Source: Erinaceus europaeus (lineage: Eukaryota > Chordata > Mammalia > Eulipotyphla > Erinaceidae). Taken from it: a stretch of 64,000 bases of DNA. The stretch lies in assembly GCF_950295315.1 (NCBI RefSeq), contig NC_080162.1, positions 69,686,962 through 69,750,961 of the forward strand, given 5' to 3'. The notes beneath the pieces are model-generated. The model was not told the DNA's origin and made no database searches. It saw only the letters and a list, made by a program, of their open reading frames with translations. The translations under genes were made by a program, and so were the position numbers. Positions 10,270 to 19,830 of the stretch are shown piece after piece (positions within the stretch are counted from its first letter, which is position 1; every line of letters starts with the position of its first letter).

Positions 10270-10393
10270 AAAAAACTAACATGTTTTTATGAAAGAGAAA
10301 GAGAGGGAGGAAGAAATCAGCACCCTTCAGCTCTGGCCAGGGATCTCATACACGCAAATTCTCTGCTAGACTGCTGAGCTGTCCCCCACCCTC
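10270..10393 (-). repeat. Old SINE remnant
   Basis: TATGAAAGAGAAAGAGAGGG tail side and CTGAGCTGTCCCCCACCC head side only. Confidence 0.4.
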
Positions 10394-10467
10394 TCAGTTT
10401 TAAACACTTCCAATGAGATACTTTTGGATATTTATATTGTGTTTGACATATCTTTTTTCTTATAGTA

Positions 10468-10667
10468 TTTTTAAATATTTTCTTCATTCATTTATTGGAT
10501 AGAGGCAGAAATTGAGAGGGGAGGGGAGAGACTGAGAGGGAGAGAGAGAGACCTGCAGCACTCTCCACTATTCATGAAGCTTCCCACACAGGTGAGGACG
10601 GGAACTTGAACTCAGGTTCTTGCACATAGTTCTGTGTACACTCTACAGGGTGCACTACTGCCCAGAT
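10468..10667 (-). repeat. SINE-B copy
   Basis: TTATTGGATAGAGGCAGAAA, CGGGAACTTGAACTCAGG and GTGCACTACTGCCCAG are readable. Confidence 0.8.
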
Positions 10668-10689
10668 ACACATACACGTACATGTACAC

Positions 10690-10817
10690 ATACATGAATG
10701 AGAGAGAGCCAGAGCCAGAGCCAGAACATCACTAGCACTTGTGATGCTGGGAGTTGAATTTAGGAGCTTATGCTTGAGAGCCCAGCATTTTAGCCCTCTG
10801 CACTACCTCTGTCACAA
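10690..10817 (-). repeat. SINE-D copy, diverged
   Basis: Contains a triple CCAGAG repeat and CTGGGAGTTGAATTTAGG. A CATACA-rich run lies just left. Confidence 0.6.
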
Positions 10818-11066
10818 AATATAAACTTAGTTTAAAACCTTTTAGATTTCAAATCTGCATGTTCATTAAAATATTTTATGGTAATTCACTGATAATTGCC
10901 ATTGAGCTTCACATTTAACTTGGGCATTTTACCAGAAATGTAAATATGGCATTGACTCCCTAAATCCTCAGCTGATTAGGGAGATGAGTAAAGCCCCTAC
11001 TTCCCCCCAGAATTAAATGTTTATTGCCCATTTATAAAATGGAATTGAATATACCAAGTCAAAGAG

Positions 11067-11355
11067 GCACCAGGCAGTGGCACATCTGATTGAGTGCTCA
11101 CAGGGACCTGGGTTCAAGCCTTTGATCCCCACCTGTGGGGGCAAAACTTCTTGTGTAGAGAAGCAGTGCTGCAGACATCTCTTTTTCTCCTCTATCTCCT
11201 CCTTTCCTTTCAATTCGATTTCCATCTGTCCTATCAAATAAATAGAAAAAAGGGGAAAAAAAAAAAAAAAAGGAAAGACCTGACCTCTAGGAACAGTGAA
11301 TTTGTTGTGCAGATACCAAGCCACAGCAATAACTCTGGTAACAGTTAAAAAAAAT
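11067..11355 (+). repeat. SINE-B copy carrying the A-long 3' module
   Basis: The head CACCAGGCAGTGGCACATCT and body are SINE-B. After an A-run at 11256-11271 the terminal part (CCTCTAGGAACAGTGAATTT to AATAACTCTGG) is the same module that ends SINE-A-long. Confidence 0.78.
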
Positions 11356-11490
11356 GAAGAAAGACATCTATTCTTTCTTTCTTTTTTCCCTTTTAAATAG
11401 ATAATTGCAACTTGCAATTGTGGGTAAAATTATTTTTAGAATTAGATTTGTATATATATATTTATGAGTTCTGAGGTTTTTTTTTTTTTT

Positions 11491-11545
11491 AAAGTATGTG
11501 CATATGAGAAAAAGGGGGGGGGGATGAGGAAAAGAAAGCAAAAAG
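11491..11545. repeat. Left copy of a 55-bp direct repeat
   Basis: It runs from AAAGTATGTGCATATGAG through a 10-G run to AAAGAAAGCAAAAAG. The right copy is at 12272-12328. The two differ only in the G-run length (10 versus 12). Confidence 0.9.
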
Positions 11546-12271
11546 CTTTTCCTGTATGCATCTCCCAATCCAAACCAAATAACATTGCATCTGCCGATCA
11601 CAACCTAACCAAAGCAACGATTGCTACCTCAACATGCTTCACCTCAGAATGTATTCAGAGACTTCACGTGTGGAATGACAACCCTTCAGCTTCATTACTC
11701 GGGTGAGACCTTTCCTTTAATAGTACACTCTAATTTCATCTCAGGTAGTTCACTTTCTAACAAAGTCCCATAACCTAGATATACACCAGTTTCTATGAGA
11801 GAGAGCTTATGTGCACACGTATCCATAAACTACTGCAAAATATATACCTGAAAGCAGGACTACACTAGAGTTTGCAGTTCCAGATGCCACCAGGATGCTG
11901 GCTAGGCTTCCCTGGATTGAAGACCCCACCAATGTGTCCTGGAGCTCAGCTTCCCCAGAGTCACACCCTACTAGGGAAAGAGAGAGGCAGACTGGGGGTA
12001 TGGACCGACCAGTCAACGCCCATGTTTAGCGGGGAAGCAATTACAGAAGCCAGACCTTCTGCCTTCTGCAACCCTCAACGACCCTGGGTCCATGCTCCCA
12101 GAGGGATAGAGAATGGGAAAGCTACCATGGGAGGGGGTGGGTTATGGGGATTGGGTGTTGGGAATTGTGTGGAGTTGTACCCCTCCTACCTTATGCTTTT
12201 GTTCACTAATCCTTTCTTAAATAAAAAATTTAAAAAAAAATATGTATGCTCTAATCTCAAAAAAAAAAAAA
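11546..12271 (+). mobile_element. PAR retrocopy, about 726 bp, polyadenylated
   Basis: This is a continuous PAR unit on the plus strand. The shared blocks are ATTGAAGACCCCACC, CCCTACTAGGGAAAGAG, GGGAAGCAATTACAGAAGCC and GTGTGGAGTTGTACCCCTCC. A first A-rich end (TTAAATAAAAAATTT plus A-run, 12218-12240) is followed by 18 non-A bases and then a terminal A-run. It lies exactly between two copies of a 55-bp direct repeat, so it looks like one retroposition event. Open frames here are short and show no known domain. It could be a non-autonomous L1 derivative; that is inference. Confidence 0.75.
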
Positions 12272-12328
12272 AAAGTATGTGCATATGAGAAAAAGGGGGG
12301 GGGGGGATGAGGAAAAGAAAGCAAAAAG
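12272..12328. repeat. Right copy of the 55-bp direct repeat
   Basis: It follows the terminal A-run of the PAR retrocopy directly and matches 11491-11545. Confidence 0.9.
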
Positions 12329-12371
12329 ACCACACAGCCATTTATGGTGTTCTGTTTGTTTTGTCTTTGTT

Positions 12372-12440
12372 TAGAGGTCCCAGGCTTGATCCCTGGCACT
12401 GTCATATGCCAGAGCTGAGTGGTACTCTACTCTGTGATGA
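12372..12440 (+). repeat. SINE-C fragment
   Basis: Only the part from the B box (CCAGGCTTGATCCCTGGC) to the 3' end (CAGAGCTGAGTGG) survives. Confidence 0.6.
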
Positions 12441-12696
12441 GCACCTGTTTTGAGCATAATTCTTTGCTTTTGTTATTTTATGAGTTCCATTTCCTCCAGC
12501 TAAAATGAGAGTTTTCTATAAAACTGCCCATTTCAGTAAGATTTTCAGGTGCATAATGCCACTAAAAATATGAATGAAGTGTAATCGATGAAAAGTGTAT
12601 GAAGAAAACAGCAGTACACAGTGTGTTTGCCCTTCTTTTGTCATTTCACAAATGTTTTAATTTTCACTGAAGAAGCTTTTGGAAAAATCAGTATTT

Positions 12697-12862
12697 TGTG
12701 GTCTGAGAGGTGGCACAGTGGATAAGTGTTGGGCTCTTAAGCATGGGGTCGTGAGTTCAATCCCCAGCAGCACCTGTACCAGAGTTATATTTGGTTCTTT
12801 CTCTCCCCTCCTATCCATTTCATTAATAAATAAATAAAATGGTAAAAAAAAAATAGAAAAAA
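12697..12862 (+). repeat. SINE-D copy
   Basis: GAGAGGTGGCACAGTGGATA, GAGTTCAATCCCCAGC and TTAATAAATAAATAAA are all present. Confidence 0.88.
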
Positions 12863-12914
12863 TTAGTACTTTTTATGGTCTTTTTGGTACCAACAAGACT
12901 GATTTGACTATTTA

Positions 12915-13187
12915 ATTTTTAATTGATCTTATTTATTTACTCCCTTTTGTTGCCCTTGTTGTTTTATTGTTGTAGTTATTATTGTTGTCATCATTGTTGG
13001 ATAGGACAGAGAGAAATGGAGAGAAGAGGGGAAAACAGAATGGGGAGAGAAAGACACCTGCAGACCTGCTTCACTGCTTGTGAAGCGACTTCCCTCTGCA
13101 GGTGGGGAGCCGTGGGCTTGAACTGGGATCCTTATGCCTGTCCTTGCGCCACGTGCGCTTAACCCGCTGCACTACTGCCCGACTCCC
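12915..13187 (-). repeat. SINE-A copy
   Basis: Full-length in reverse, ending CCGCTGCACTACTGCCCGAC. Confidence 0.9.
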
Positions 13188-13319
13188 TTTTTTTTTTTTT
13201 TTTTTAAACCAGAACACTGCTTAATTCTGGTTTATGGTGGTTCAGGAGATTTAACCTGGGACTTCGGAACCTCAGGCATAGAGTCTCTTTGCTTAACTGT
13301 TACGTTATTTACCCCCACC
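13188..13319 (-). repeat. SINE-C copy
   Basis: Full-length. Its T-run abuts the head of the preceding SINE-A. Confidence 0.85.
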
Positions 13320-13334
13320 TTTAAATCTAATTTT

Positions 13335-13495
13335 TTAGTTGTTGTATGTATGTATATAATTTGGTTAGAGAGAAGTTGAGAGGGAAAGAGGAGACTGACA
13401 CCTGCAACACTGTTTCCTGATGCGGAAGTTTCTGTGGTGCAGATGGGGACCAGAGGCTTGAACCTGGGTCTATATGCATTGTAAAGTGACTGTTC
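13335..13495 (-). repeat. SINE-B copy, 5' head lost
   Basis: GAGAAGTTGAGAGGGAAAGA and GGCTTGAACCTGGGTC are present. It stops before the GTGCCACC head. Confidence 0.7.
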
Positions 13496-13892
13496 AGATT
13501 TTCTACTCTGGATGATACTGCTCCTAGGATTATCCTTTCTTCCTCTAAAATATCAGTGTCTCTCTCTTTTCTAAAGGAAATGGTAAAACTCAGAGATGAC
13601 ATCTATATTAGCAAAATTTTTGGTGGGTCTTTTCTCTTTATGAAGTCAGAATTTCTGGAGACCACAGAATTTCTTTGCAACCCCCAGTTAAGAAACAGAA
13701 GCACTGAAAACAGCTTCTTGTGAGTTCAGAGTGGTGTTTATGAGGGAAAATCAGTTGGTGTGTTGTGTTTAAGTATGATTTCTCTGAGCCGCTCATAAGG
13801 ACCGGGGCTTTGATGCCAGGTCAGTATCCTTGTGTGAAAAGGGCTGGTTTTGATGTTTCCAGAGTATAGAAGGACTTATAAGAGAAAGATGA
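13496..13892. other. Single-copy sequence
   Basis: No repeat or gene is recognised. Confidence 0.4.
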
Positions 13893-14217
13893 GGGGGTAG
13901 CGTAGCAGGTTAAGCGCACATGGTACGAAGCGCAAGGACAGGCGTAAAGACCCCGGTTTGAGCCCCTGGCTCCCACCTGCAGGGGTTCGCTTCACAAGCT
14001 GTGAAATAGGTCTGCAGGTGTGTCTATCTTTCTCTTCCTCTCTCTGTCTTCCCCTCCTCTCTTGATTTCTCTCTGTCCTATCCAACAACATCAACAATAG
14101 CAATAACAATAATGATAACAACCATAAAAAAAGGGCAACTAAAGTGGAAAAAAAAAAACAAACCTCCAGGAGTAGTGGATTTGTGCAGGCACTGAGTCCC
14201 AGCAATAATTCTGGAGG

Positions 14218-14262
<45 letters not shown>
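13893..14262 (+). repeat. SINE-A-long copy with (GA)n tail
   Basis: Head AGGGGGTAGCGTAGCAGG, box GGTTTGAGCCCC, the 3' module at about 14163-14220, and an AG dinucleotide run at 14221-14252 in place of a poly-A tail. Confidence 0.88.
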
Positions 14263-15188
14263 AGAAAATGGTGTGCCAGTAACCTTTTGCAAGGTCAAGG
14301 ATGCTTAGTGGTAACACAGCTATTTTTTTGTTCATTTCTCTCTCTCTTTCTTTCTCCCTTCCTAATTCCATAAAAAAAAAAAAAAAAAAAGACTTGTTTT
14401 TCCAAATTTACAACTTCTGACCTAATTCTATATTTTGGTCTCCCAGTAGTTAGTTTAATGGAGAAGAATGCCAAGTTCTTTCAGACATCTTACCAGGTTA
14501 AAAAACAAACTTTCCCAAAATAAGGCTTTAATGGGTTAGAGTACTTCCACTTATCCTTTCAGAATTTTTCTATGATTTGTAGTTAAGAACTCATTTTGCT
14601 AATTTGCAATTTTGCCCATTGGCAACTTTTAAAGAATTTTTTTAAAGCCACTTTAAGAATTTATGAAAAAGCAATACAGGTTGAAAAACAATTCTAATAT
14701 GTTGGAAATGTATAAAGCAAATTTTGAAAGTCACACAACATTTCACATCTCTTCTATTTATCTTTTCTAATCCTTCCTCTGTTTACAAATAAGTACTCTA
14801 TAATTTTTTAATCAAAATGGGATTATAGTATGTTGCTGTGCTGCAACTTTATTGAGGAAGGGTTTATATTACACATTCTGCACAGTGTGTTTTATCACTC
14901 TGTTTAACTGAAAATAAATAGTTCCTTTCAAACTTTCACTCTTTCAGTTTCCTTTCCATTATTCTTTTTAAAGATTATGAGAGAAGAGAGACTGACTCTA
15001 CTACCCGCCACCTCCCTGACTCCAGTCCTCCACTTCTTCGCCTCCTTCATTGCTGGATGTTGCCTTTGTACATTCATTCATTCTATGCGCATGTTTAGTA
15101 AACATAGTTAAATCTACTTTGGGAAAATAACTTCCCCCCCTTTTTTGTACTGCCTGCATGCAAAATGCCTTAGAAAGAGAGAGAGAGG
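14263..15188. other. Single-copy A/T-rich sequence
   Basis: There is an A-run at 14373-14390. Parts near 14750-14900 may be very old L1. No gene is seen. Confidence 0.4.
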
Positions 15189-15478
15189 GAGTTGGGCTGT
15201 AGCGCAGCGGGTTAAGTGCAGGTGGCGCAAAGCACAAGGATCGGCATTAGGATCCCGGTTCGAACCCTGGCTCCCCACCTGCAGGGGAGTCGCTTCATAG
15301 GTGTTGAAGCAGGTCTGCAGGTGTCTATCTTTCCTCCTCTCTGTCTTCCCCTCCTCTCTCCATTTCTCTCTGTCCTATCCAACAATGACAACAACAATAA
15401 TAACTACAACAATAAAACAAGGGCAACAAAAGGGAATAAATAAATAAAATAAATATTTTTTAAAAAAAAGAGAGAGAG
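15189..15478 (+). repeat. SINE-A copy
   Basis: Near-consensus, with GTAGCGCAGCGGGTTAAGTG, CGGTTCGAACCC and a TAAATAAATAAAATAAA tail. Confidence 0.92.
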
Positions 15479-15534
15479 AAAAACAAAACAAATGTCTCAT
15501 TTACATTTAAAAATTTTTTTCAAGAAAAAAAATA

Positions 15535-15725
15535 TTAGTGGTAGGGGGAGAGACTTCTTCATGTTTCTAAGTCCAGTGTTCTAGCTACTGGGCCATCTCC
15601 TGGATTACTCCATTCATATTTTAATTCTTAAAATGAGTAGTGTGTGTATTATTATTATTATTATTTAAAGAGATGTAAGAATGAGAAAACCAGAGATTCA
15701 TTATGACACATGTGATGCTTGGGCT
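15535..15725 (-). repeat. Two SINE-D remnants with (ATT)n
   Basis: A head-side fragment at 15540-15605 (CTACTGGGCCATCTCCTGGA) is followed by an ATT run (15649-15666). A second tail-side fragment is cut by the next SINE-A. Confidence 0.5.
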
Positions 15726-15988
15726 TTTTTTTTTTTTTTTAATATTTATTTATTTTTCCTTTTGTTGCCCTTGTTTAATATTGTGGTTATTGATGTCATT
15801 GTTTTTGGATAGGACAGACAGAAATGGAGGGAGGAGGGGAAGACAAAGAGGGGGAGAGAAAGGCAGACACCACTTGTGAAGCGACCCCCCTGCTGGTGGG
15901 GAGCCGGGAGCTTGAACTGGGATCCTTAGGCCAGTCCTTGCGCTTTGCACCACTGCGCTTAACCGGCTGAGCCACCACCCAACTCCCT
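15726..15988 (-). repeat. SINE-A copy with a small internal deletion
   Basis: The segment CTGCAGACCTGCTTC is missing between GACAC and CACTTGTGAAG. Confidence 0.85.
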
Positions 15989-15999
15989 TGTTGTTGTTT

Positions 16000-16238
16000 T
16001 AAGACTTTTAATGTGTGAAAGACCAGCCCCCCCCCTCTGTCCCCCTCTTTCCCACTCTCCCCTCTCTCCCCTCTCACTCTCCCTCTCCCTCCCTCCCATT
16101 TATGATAGTCTCTTTATTTTTTTCATAGTGAGTTTTCAAATCAACTATTTGTGTGTGTGTGTGTGTGTGAGAGAGAGAAGTCAGGAACTCATGCTTGAAA
16201 GTTCAGGCCTTTATCCACTGTGACACTGCCCAGACAGC
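16000..16238 (-). repeat. SINE-D copy expanded by CT and GT runs
   Basis: CT-rich 16027-16097 and a GT run at 16150-16169 sit between the tail side and AACTCATGCTTGAAAGTTC. Confidence 0.55.
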
Positions 16239-16354
16239 CATTCATTTTTAATGTGGTGTCTTAGGTCCAACCCTTAGACCTTAGGTATGCAAAGCATGTG
16301 CTGCACCTGTGGGGTAACTCCCTCCACACCATCTCCCCTCACCCCCAACACCCA

Positions 16355-16462
16355 ACCCCCCCCCCCCAGCACTGCTCTGACTTACGGTCTGGGGGATTGA
16401 ACCCATGCTCTTGGAGCCTCAGGCATGAGTCTTTCCTCTCCTCCCCTCCCCTCCCCTCCCAA
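16355..16462 (-). repeat. SINE-C fragment plus (CTCCC)n
   Basis: CAGCACTGCTCTGACTTACG to CCTCAGGCATGAGTC, then CCCCT units at 16434-16460. Confidence 0.65.
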
Positions 16463-16617
16463 AATTTGCTTTTCTCAGGTGTTTTAAAACACCACTTTCA
16501 TAGACTGAGTATATATAATTCAGTCATTTAGTTTGTGCTTTGTCTATATGAGGCCCTTGGTTTGATCCCTGGTACATACACACAGCTCAGGATTGAAAAA
16601 TATTGGTTAAGATATAT

Positions 16618-16742
16618 TTCAGACACAATGGATGAAGCATTGGCTTCTCAAGCCTCAGGTTCTGAGTTTGATACCCGGCACTGCATGTGCTGGAGTGATG
16701 CGTTGGATATCTCTCCTTATCATTCATGAAATAAGTAAAGTT
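16618..16742 (+). repeat. SINE-D copy
   Basis: GACACAATGGATGAAGCATT, CTGAGTTTGATACCCGGC, then an ATTCATGAAATAAGTAAA tail. Confidence 0.75.
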
Positions 16743-16908
16743 AGGGGCTGGGTGGTGGTGCACCTGGTTGAGTGCACATGTTACAGTACTCAGGGACCCA
16801 GGTTTGAGCCCCCACTTCCCACCTGTGGGGGGAAAGCTTTGCAAGTGGTGAAGCAGTGCTGCAGGAGTCTCTGTCTCTCTCCCTCTCTGTCCCTTCCCTC
16901 TCGATTTC

Positions 16909-19765
16909 TTTTTTTTTTAAATTAATTTATTTTTTAAAATTTATTTCTTTATTGGGGAATTAATGTTTTACATTCAACAGTAAATACAATAGTTTGTACA
17001 TGCATAACATTCCCCAGTTTCCCATTAACAATACAACCCCCACTATGTCATTTATCATCCTTCATGGACCTGTATTCTCCCCACCCACCCACCCACCCCA
17101 GAGTCTTTTACTTGGGTGCGATATGCCAATTCCATTTCAGGTTCTACTTGTGTTTTCTTTTCTGATCTTGTTTTTCAACTTCTGCCTGAGAGTGAGATCA
17201 TCCCATATTAATCCTTCTGTTTCTGACATATTTCACATAACATGAATTTTTCAAGGTCCATCCAAGATCGGCTGAAAACGGTGAAGTCACCATTTTTTAC
17301 AGCTGAGTAGTATTCCATTGTGTATATATACCACAACTTGCTCAGCCACTCATCTGTTGTTGGACACCTGGGTTGCTTCCAGGTTTTGGCTATTACAAAT
17401 TGTGCTGCCAAGAACATATGTGTACACAGATCTTTTTGGATGGATGTGTTGAGTTCCTTAGGATATATCCCCAGGAGAGGGATTGCAGGGTTATAGGGTA
17501 GGTCCATTTCTAGCCTTCTGAGAGTTCTCCAGACTGTTCTCCACAGAGGTTGGACCAATTTACATTCCCACCAGCAGTGCAGGAGGGTTCCTTTGACCCC
17601 ACACCCTCTCCAGCATTTGCTGCTGTTAACCTTTTCTGATGTATGACATTCTCACAGGAGTGAAGTGGTATCTCATTGTTATCTTTATTTGCATTTCTCT
17701 GACAGTCAGAGACTTGGAGCATTTTTTCATGTGTTTCTTGGCCTTTTGTATCTCTTCTGTGGTGAATATTCTGTCCATGTCCTCCCCCCATTTTTGGATG
17801 GGGTTATTTGTTGACTTGTTGTTGAGTCTGGCAAGCTCTTTATATATGTTGGTTATTAAACTCTTATCTGATGTATGACATGTAAAGATCTTCTCCAATT
17901 CTGTGAGGGGTCTCTTGGTTTGGGTAGTGGTTTCTTTTGCTGTGCAGAAGCTTTTTAATTTGATGTAGTCCCATAGGTTGATACTTACCTTAGTCTTCTT
18001 GTAATTGGATTCGTTTCATTGAAAATGTCTTTAAAATTTATGCAGAAAAGAGTTCTGCCAGTATTATCCTCTAAGTATTTGATAGTTTGTGGTCTAACAT
18101 CCAAGTCCTTGATCCACTTGGAATTTACTTTTGTATTTGGTGAAATACAGTGGTTCAGTTTCATTCTTCTGCATGTTTCAACCCACTGTTTTCCAACACC
18201 ATTTGTTGAAGAGACTCTGCTTTCCCCATGTAATAGTCTGGGCCCCTTTGTCAAAGATTAGATGTCCATAGGTGTGGGGCCTCATTTCTGGGCTCTCAAT
18301 TCTATTCCACTGGTTACTGTGTCTATTCATGTTCCAGTACCAAGCAGTTTTGATGACAATGGCCCTATAATACAGTTTGAGATCTGGGAGTGTGATGCCT
18401 CCAGTTCTATTCTTTTTTCTCAAGATTGTTTTGGCAATTCTAGGTCTTTTCTGGTTCCAGATAAACATTTGTAGCATTTTTTCTATTCTCCTAAAAAATG
18501 TGCTTGGGATCTTGATGGGGATAGCATTAAATTTGTAGATGGCTCTGGGTAATATATTCATTTTGATGATGTTAATTCTTCCAACCCATGAACATGGAAT
18601 ATCTTTCCACTTCTTTGTGTCTTTTTCAGTTTCTTTGAGTAGTGACTCATAATTTTCAGTATACAAGTCTTTTACTTCTTTGGTTAGGTTTACTCCTAGA
18701 TATTTTATTGTTTTTGTTGTTATAGTAAAAGGAATTGATTTCTGGATTTCAATTTCTTCTAACTTAGTGTTTGCATAGAGGAATGCCAGTGACTTTTGAA
18801 TGTTAATTTTGTAGCCTGACACCTTACTGTATTGCCTGATGATTTCCAAAAGCTTCTTGCTGGATTCCTTAGGTTTTTCCATGTATACTATCATGTCATC
18901 TGCAAATAAGGAGAGTTTGACTTCTTCTCTTCCAATCTGTATGCCTTTAATTCCTTGCTCCTGCCTGATTGCTATGGCAAGAACTTCCAACACTATGTTG
19001 AATAGTAATGGTGATAGTGGGCAGCCCTGTCTAGTACCTGATCTGAGTGGAAATGCTTCCAGTTTTTCACCATTGAGTATGATGTTGGCTGTAGGTTTGC
19101 TATATATAGACTCCACTATCTTCAGGAATTTTCCATCTATTCCCATTTTTTGTAGTGTTTTGATCATAAAGGGATGTTGTATTTTGTCAAAGGCTTTCTC
19201 TGCATCTATTGATATGACCATGTGGTTTTTGGTCTTGCTTTTGTTGATGTGGTGGATCACATTGATTGATTTACGTATATTAAACCAACCTTGCATGCTT
19301 GGGATAAACCCCACTTGGTCATGATGAACAATCTTTTTGATATACTGCTGTATCCGGTTGGCTAGAATTTTGTTTAATATTTTTGCATCTATGTTCATCA
19401 GAGATATTGGTCTGTAGTTTTCTTTTTTGGTTGTGTCCCTGACTGCTTTTGGTATCAGGGTGATGTTGGCTTCATAGAAGCTTGCAGGGAGTATTCCAGT
19501 GTCTTCAATCTTCTGGAAGACTTTTAAAATTAGAGGTATTAGTTCTTCTTTGAAGGTTTTGTAGAATTCATTTGTAAAACTATCTGGTTCAGGACTTTTA
19601 TTTTTGGGAAGATTTTTGATAACTGTTTCAATTTCATTAGCTATGATGGGCCTGTTCATGTTATCCACTTCCTCTTTACTTAGTTTTGGAAGTTGGTAGG
19701 TATCTAGGAAATCGTCCATTTTGTCCAGGTTCTCTAGCTTGGTGGCATATAGTTGTTCATAGAAG
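16909..19765 (-). mobile_element. LINE-1, 5'-truncated, about 2.86 kb
   Basis: The 3'UTR and tail are on the left (T-run, then TTTATTGGGGAATTAATG at 16951) and the truncated 5' end is on the right inside ORF2. CCCTCTCGATTT before and CCCTCTCGATCT after it are the target duplication, and they fall within SINE-B. Of about 6-7 kb expected for a full L1, the 5'UTR, ORF1, endonuclease and part of the RT are missing. Its 3'UTR is shared by the copies at 26995, 34862, 42995 and 51835, so this is one active-era hedgehog L1 lineage. Confidence 0.93.
17208..19765 (-). pseudogene. L1 ORF2 fragment, reverse transcriptase and C-terminal region, decayed
   Basis: L1 ORF2p nicks DNA and reverse-transcribes RNA at the nick. 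Here the endonuclease half is absent. The longest frame (19719-18178, 513 codons, open further upstream to 19765) shows [11 protein letters not shown] (residues 170-180), [12 protein letters not shown] (230-241) and the catalytic FADD (272-275). A usual KSPGPDGF-type motif reads KSPEPDSF. Below about 18250 the frame shifts repeatedly: recognisable L1 C-terminal blocks continue in other frames at 18254-17985, 17898-17626 and 17558-17208 (the last with YIYTMEYYSAVKNGD). With at least three frame breaks it cannot make a complete protein. Confidence 0.92.
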
Positions 19766-19830
19766 CCCTCTCGATCTGGCTGTCTCTATCCAAAAAATAA
19801 ATGAAGATAATGCAAAATAAATAAGTAAAA

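Larger units (their letters stand above)
16744..19830 (+). repeat. SINE-B copy split by an L1
   Basis: The SINE runs 16744-16908 and resumes at 19766 with CCCTCTCGATCTGGCTGTCT and its A-rich tail. The L1 between is therefore younger. Confidence 0.85.

Noticed and set aside
11872..12288. 138-codon forward frame ending in Lys-rich tail
   Set aside because: It reads through a PAR retrocopy into its A-tract; other PAR copies do not keep the frame.
13876..14298. 140-codon reverse frame with Leu/Ser runs
   Set aside because: It is a reverse translation of SINE-A-long plus a GA run.
17208..19719. Long reverse open frame (513 codons) as a functional reverse transcriptase gene or retron-like system
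   Set aside because: It is L1 ORF2 by motif order, lacks the endonuclease half, has later frameshifts and is bounded by a target duplication. It is an ordinary truncated L1.
19766..19777. Longer target duplication (more than 12 bp) for the large L1
   Set aside because: After CCCTCTCGAT the two sides diverge (TTC versus CTG), so only about 10-12 bases can be supported.
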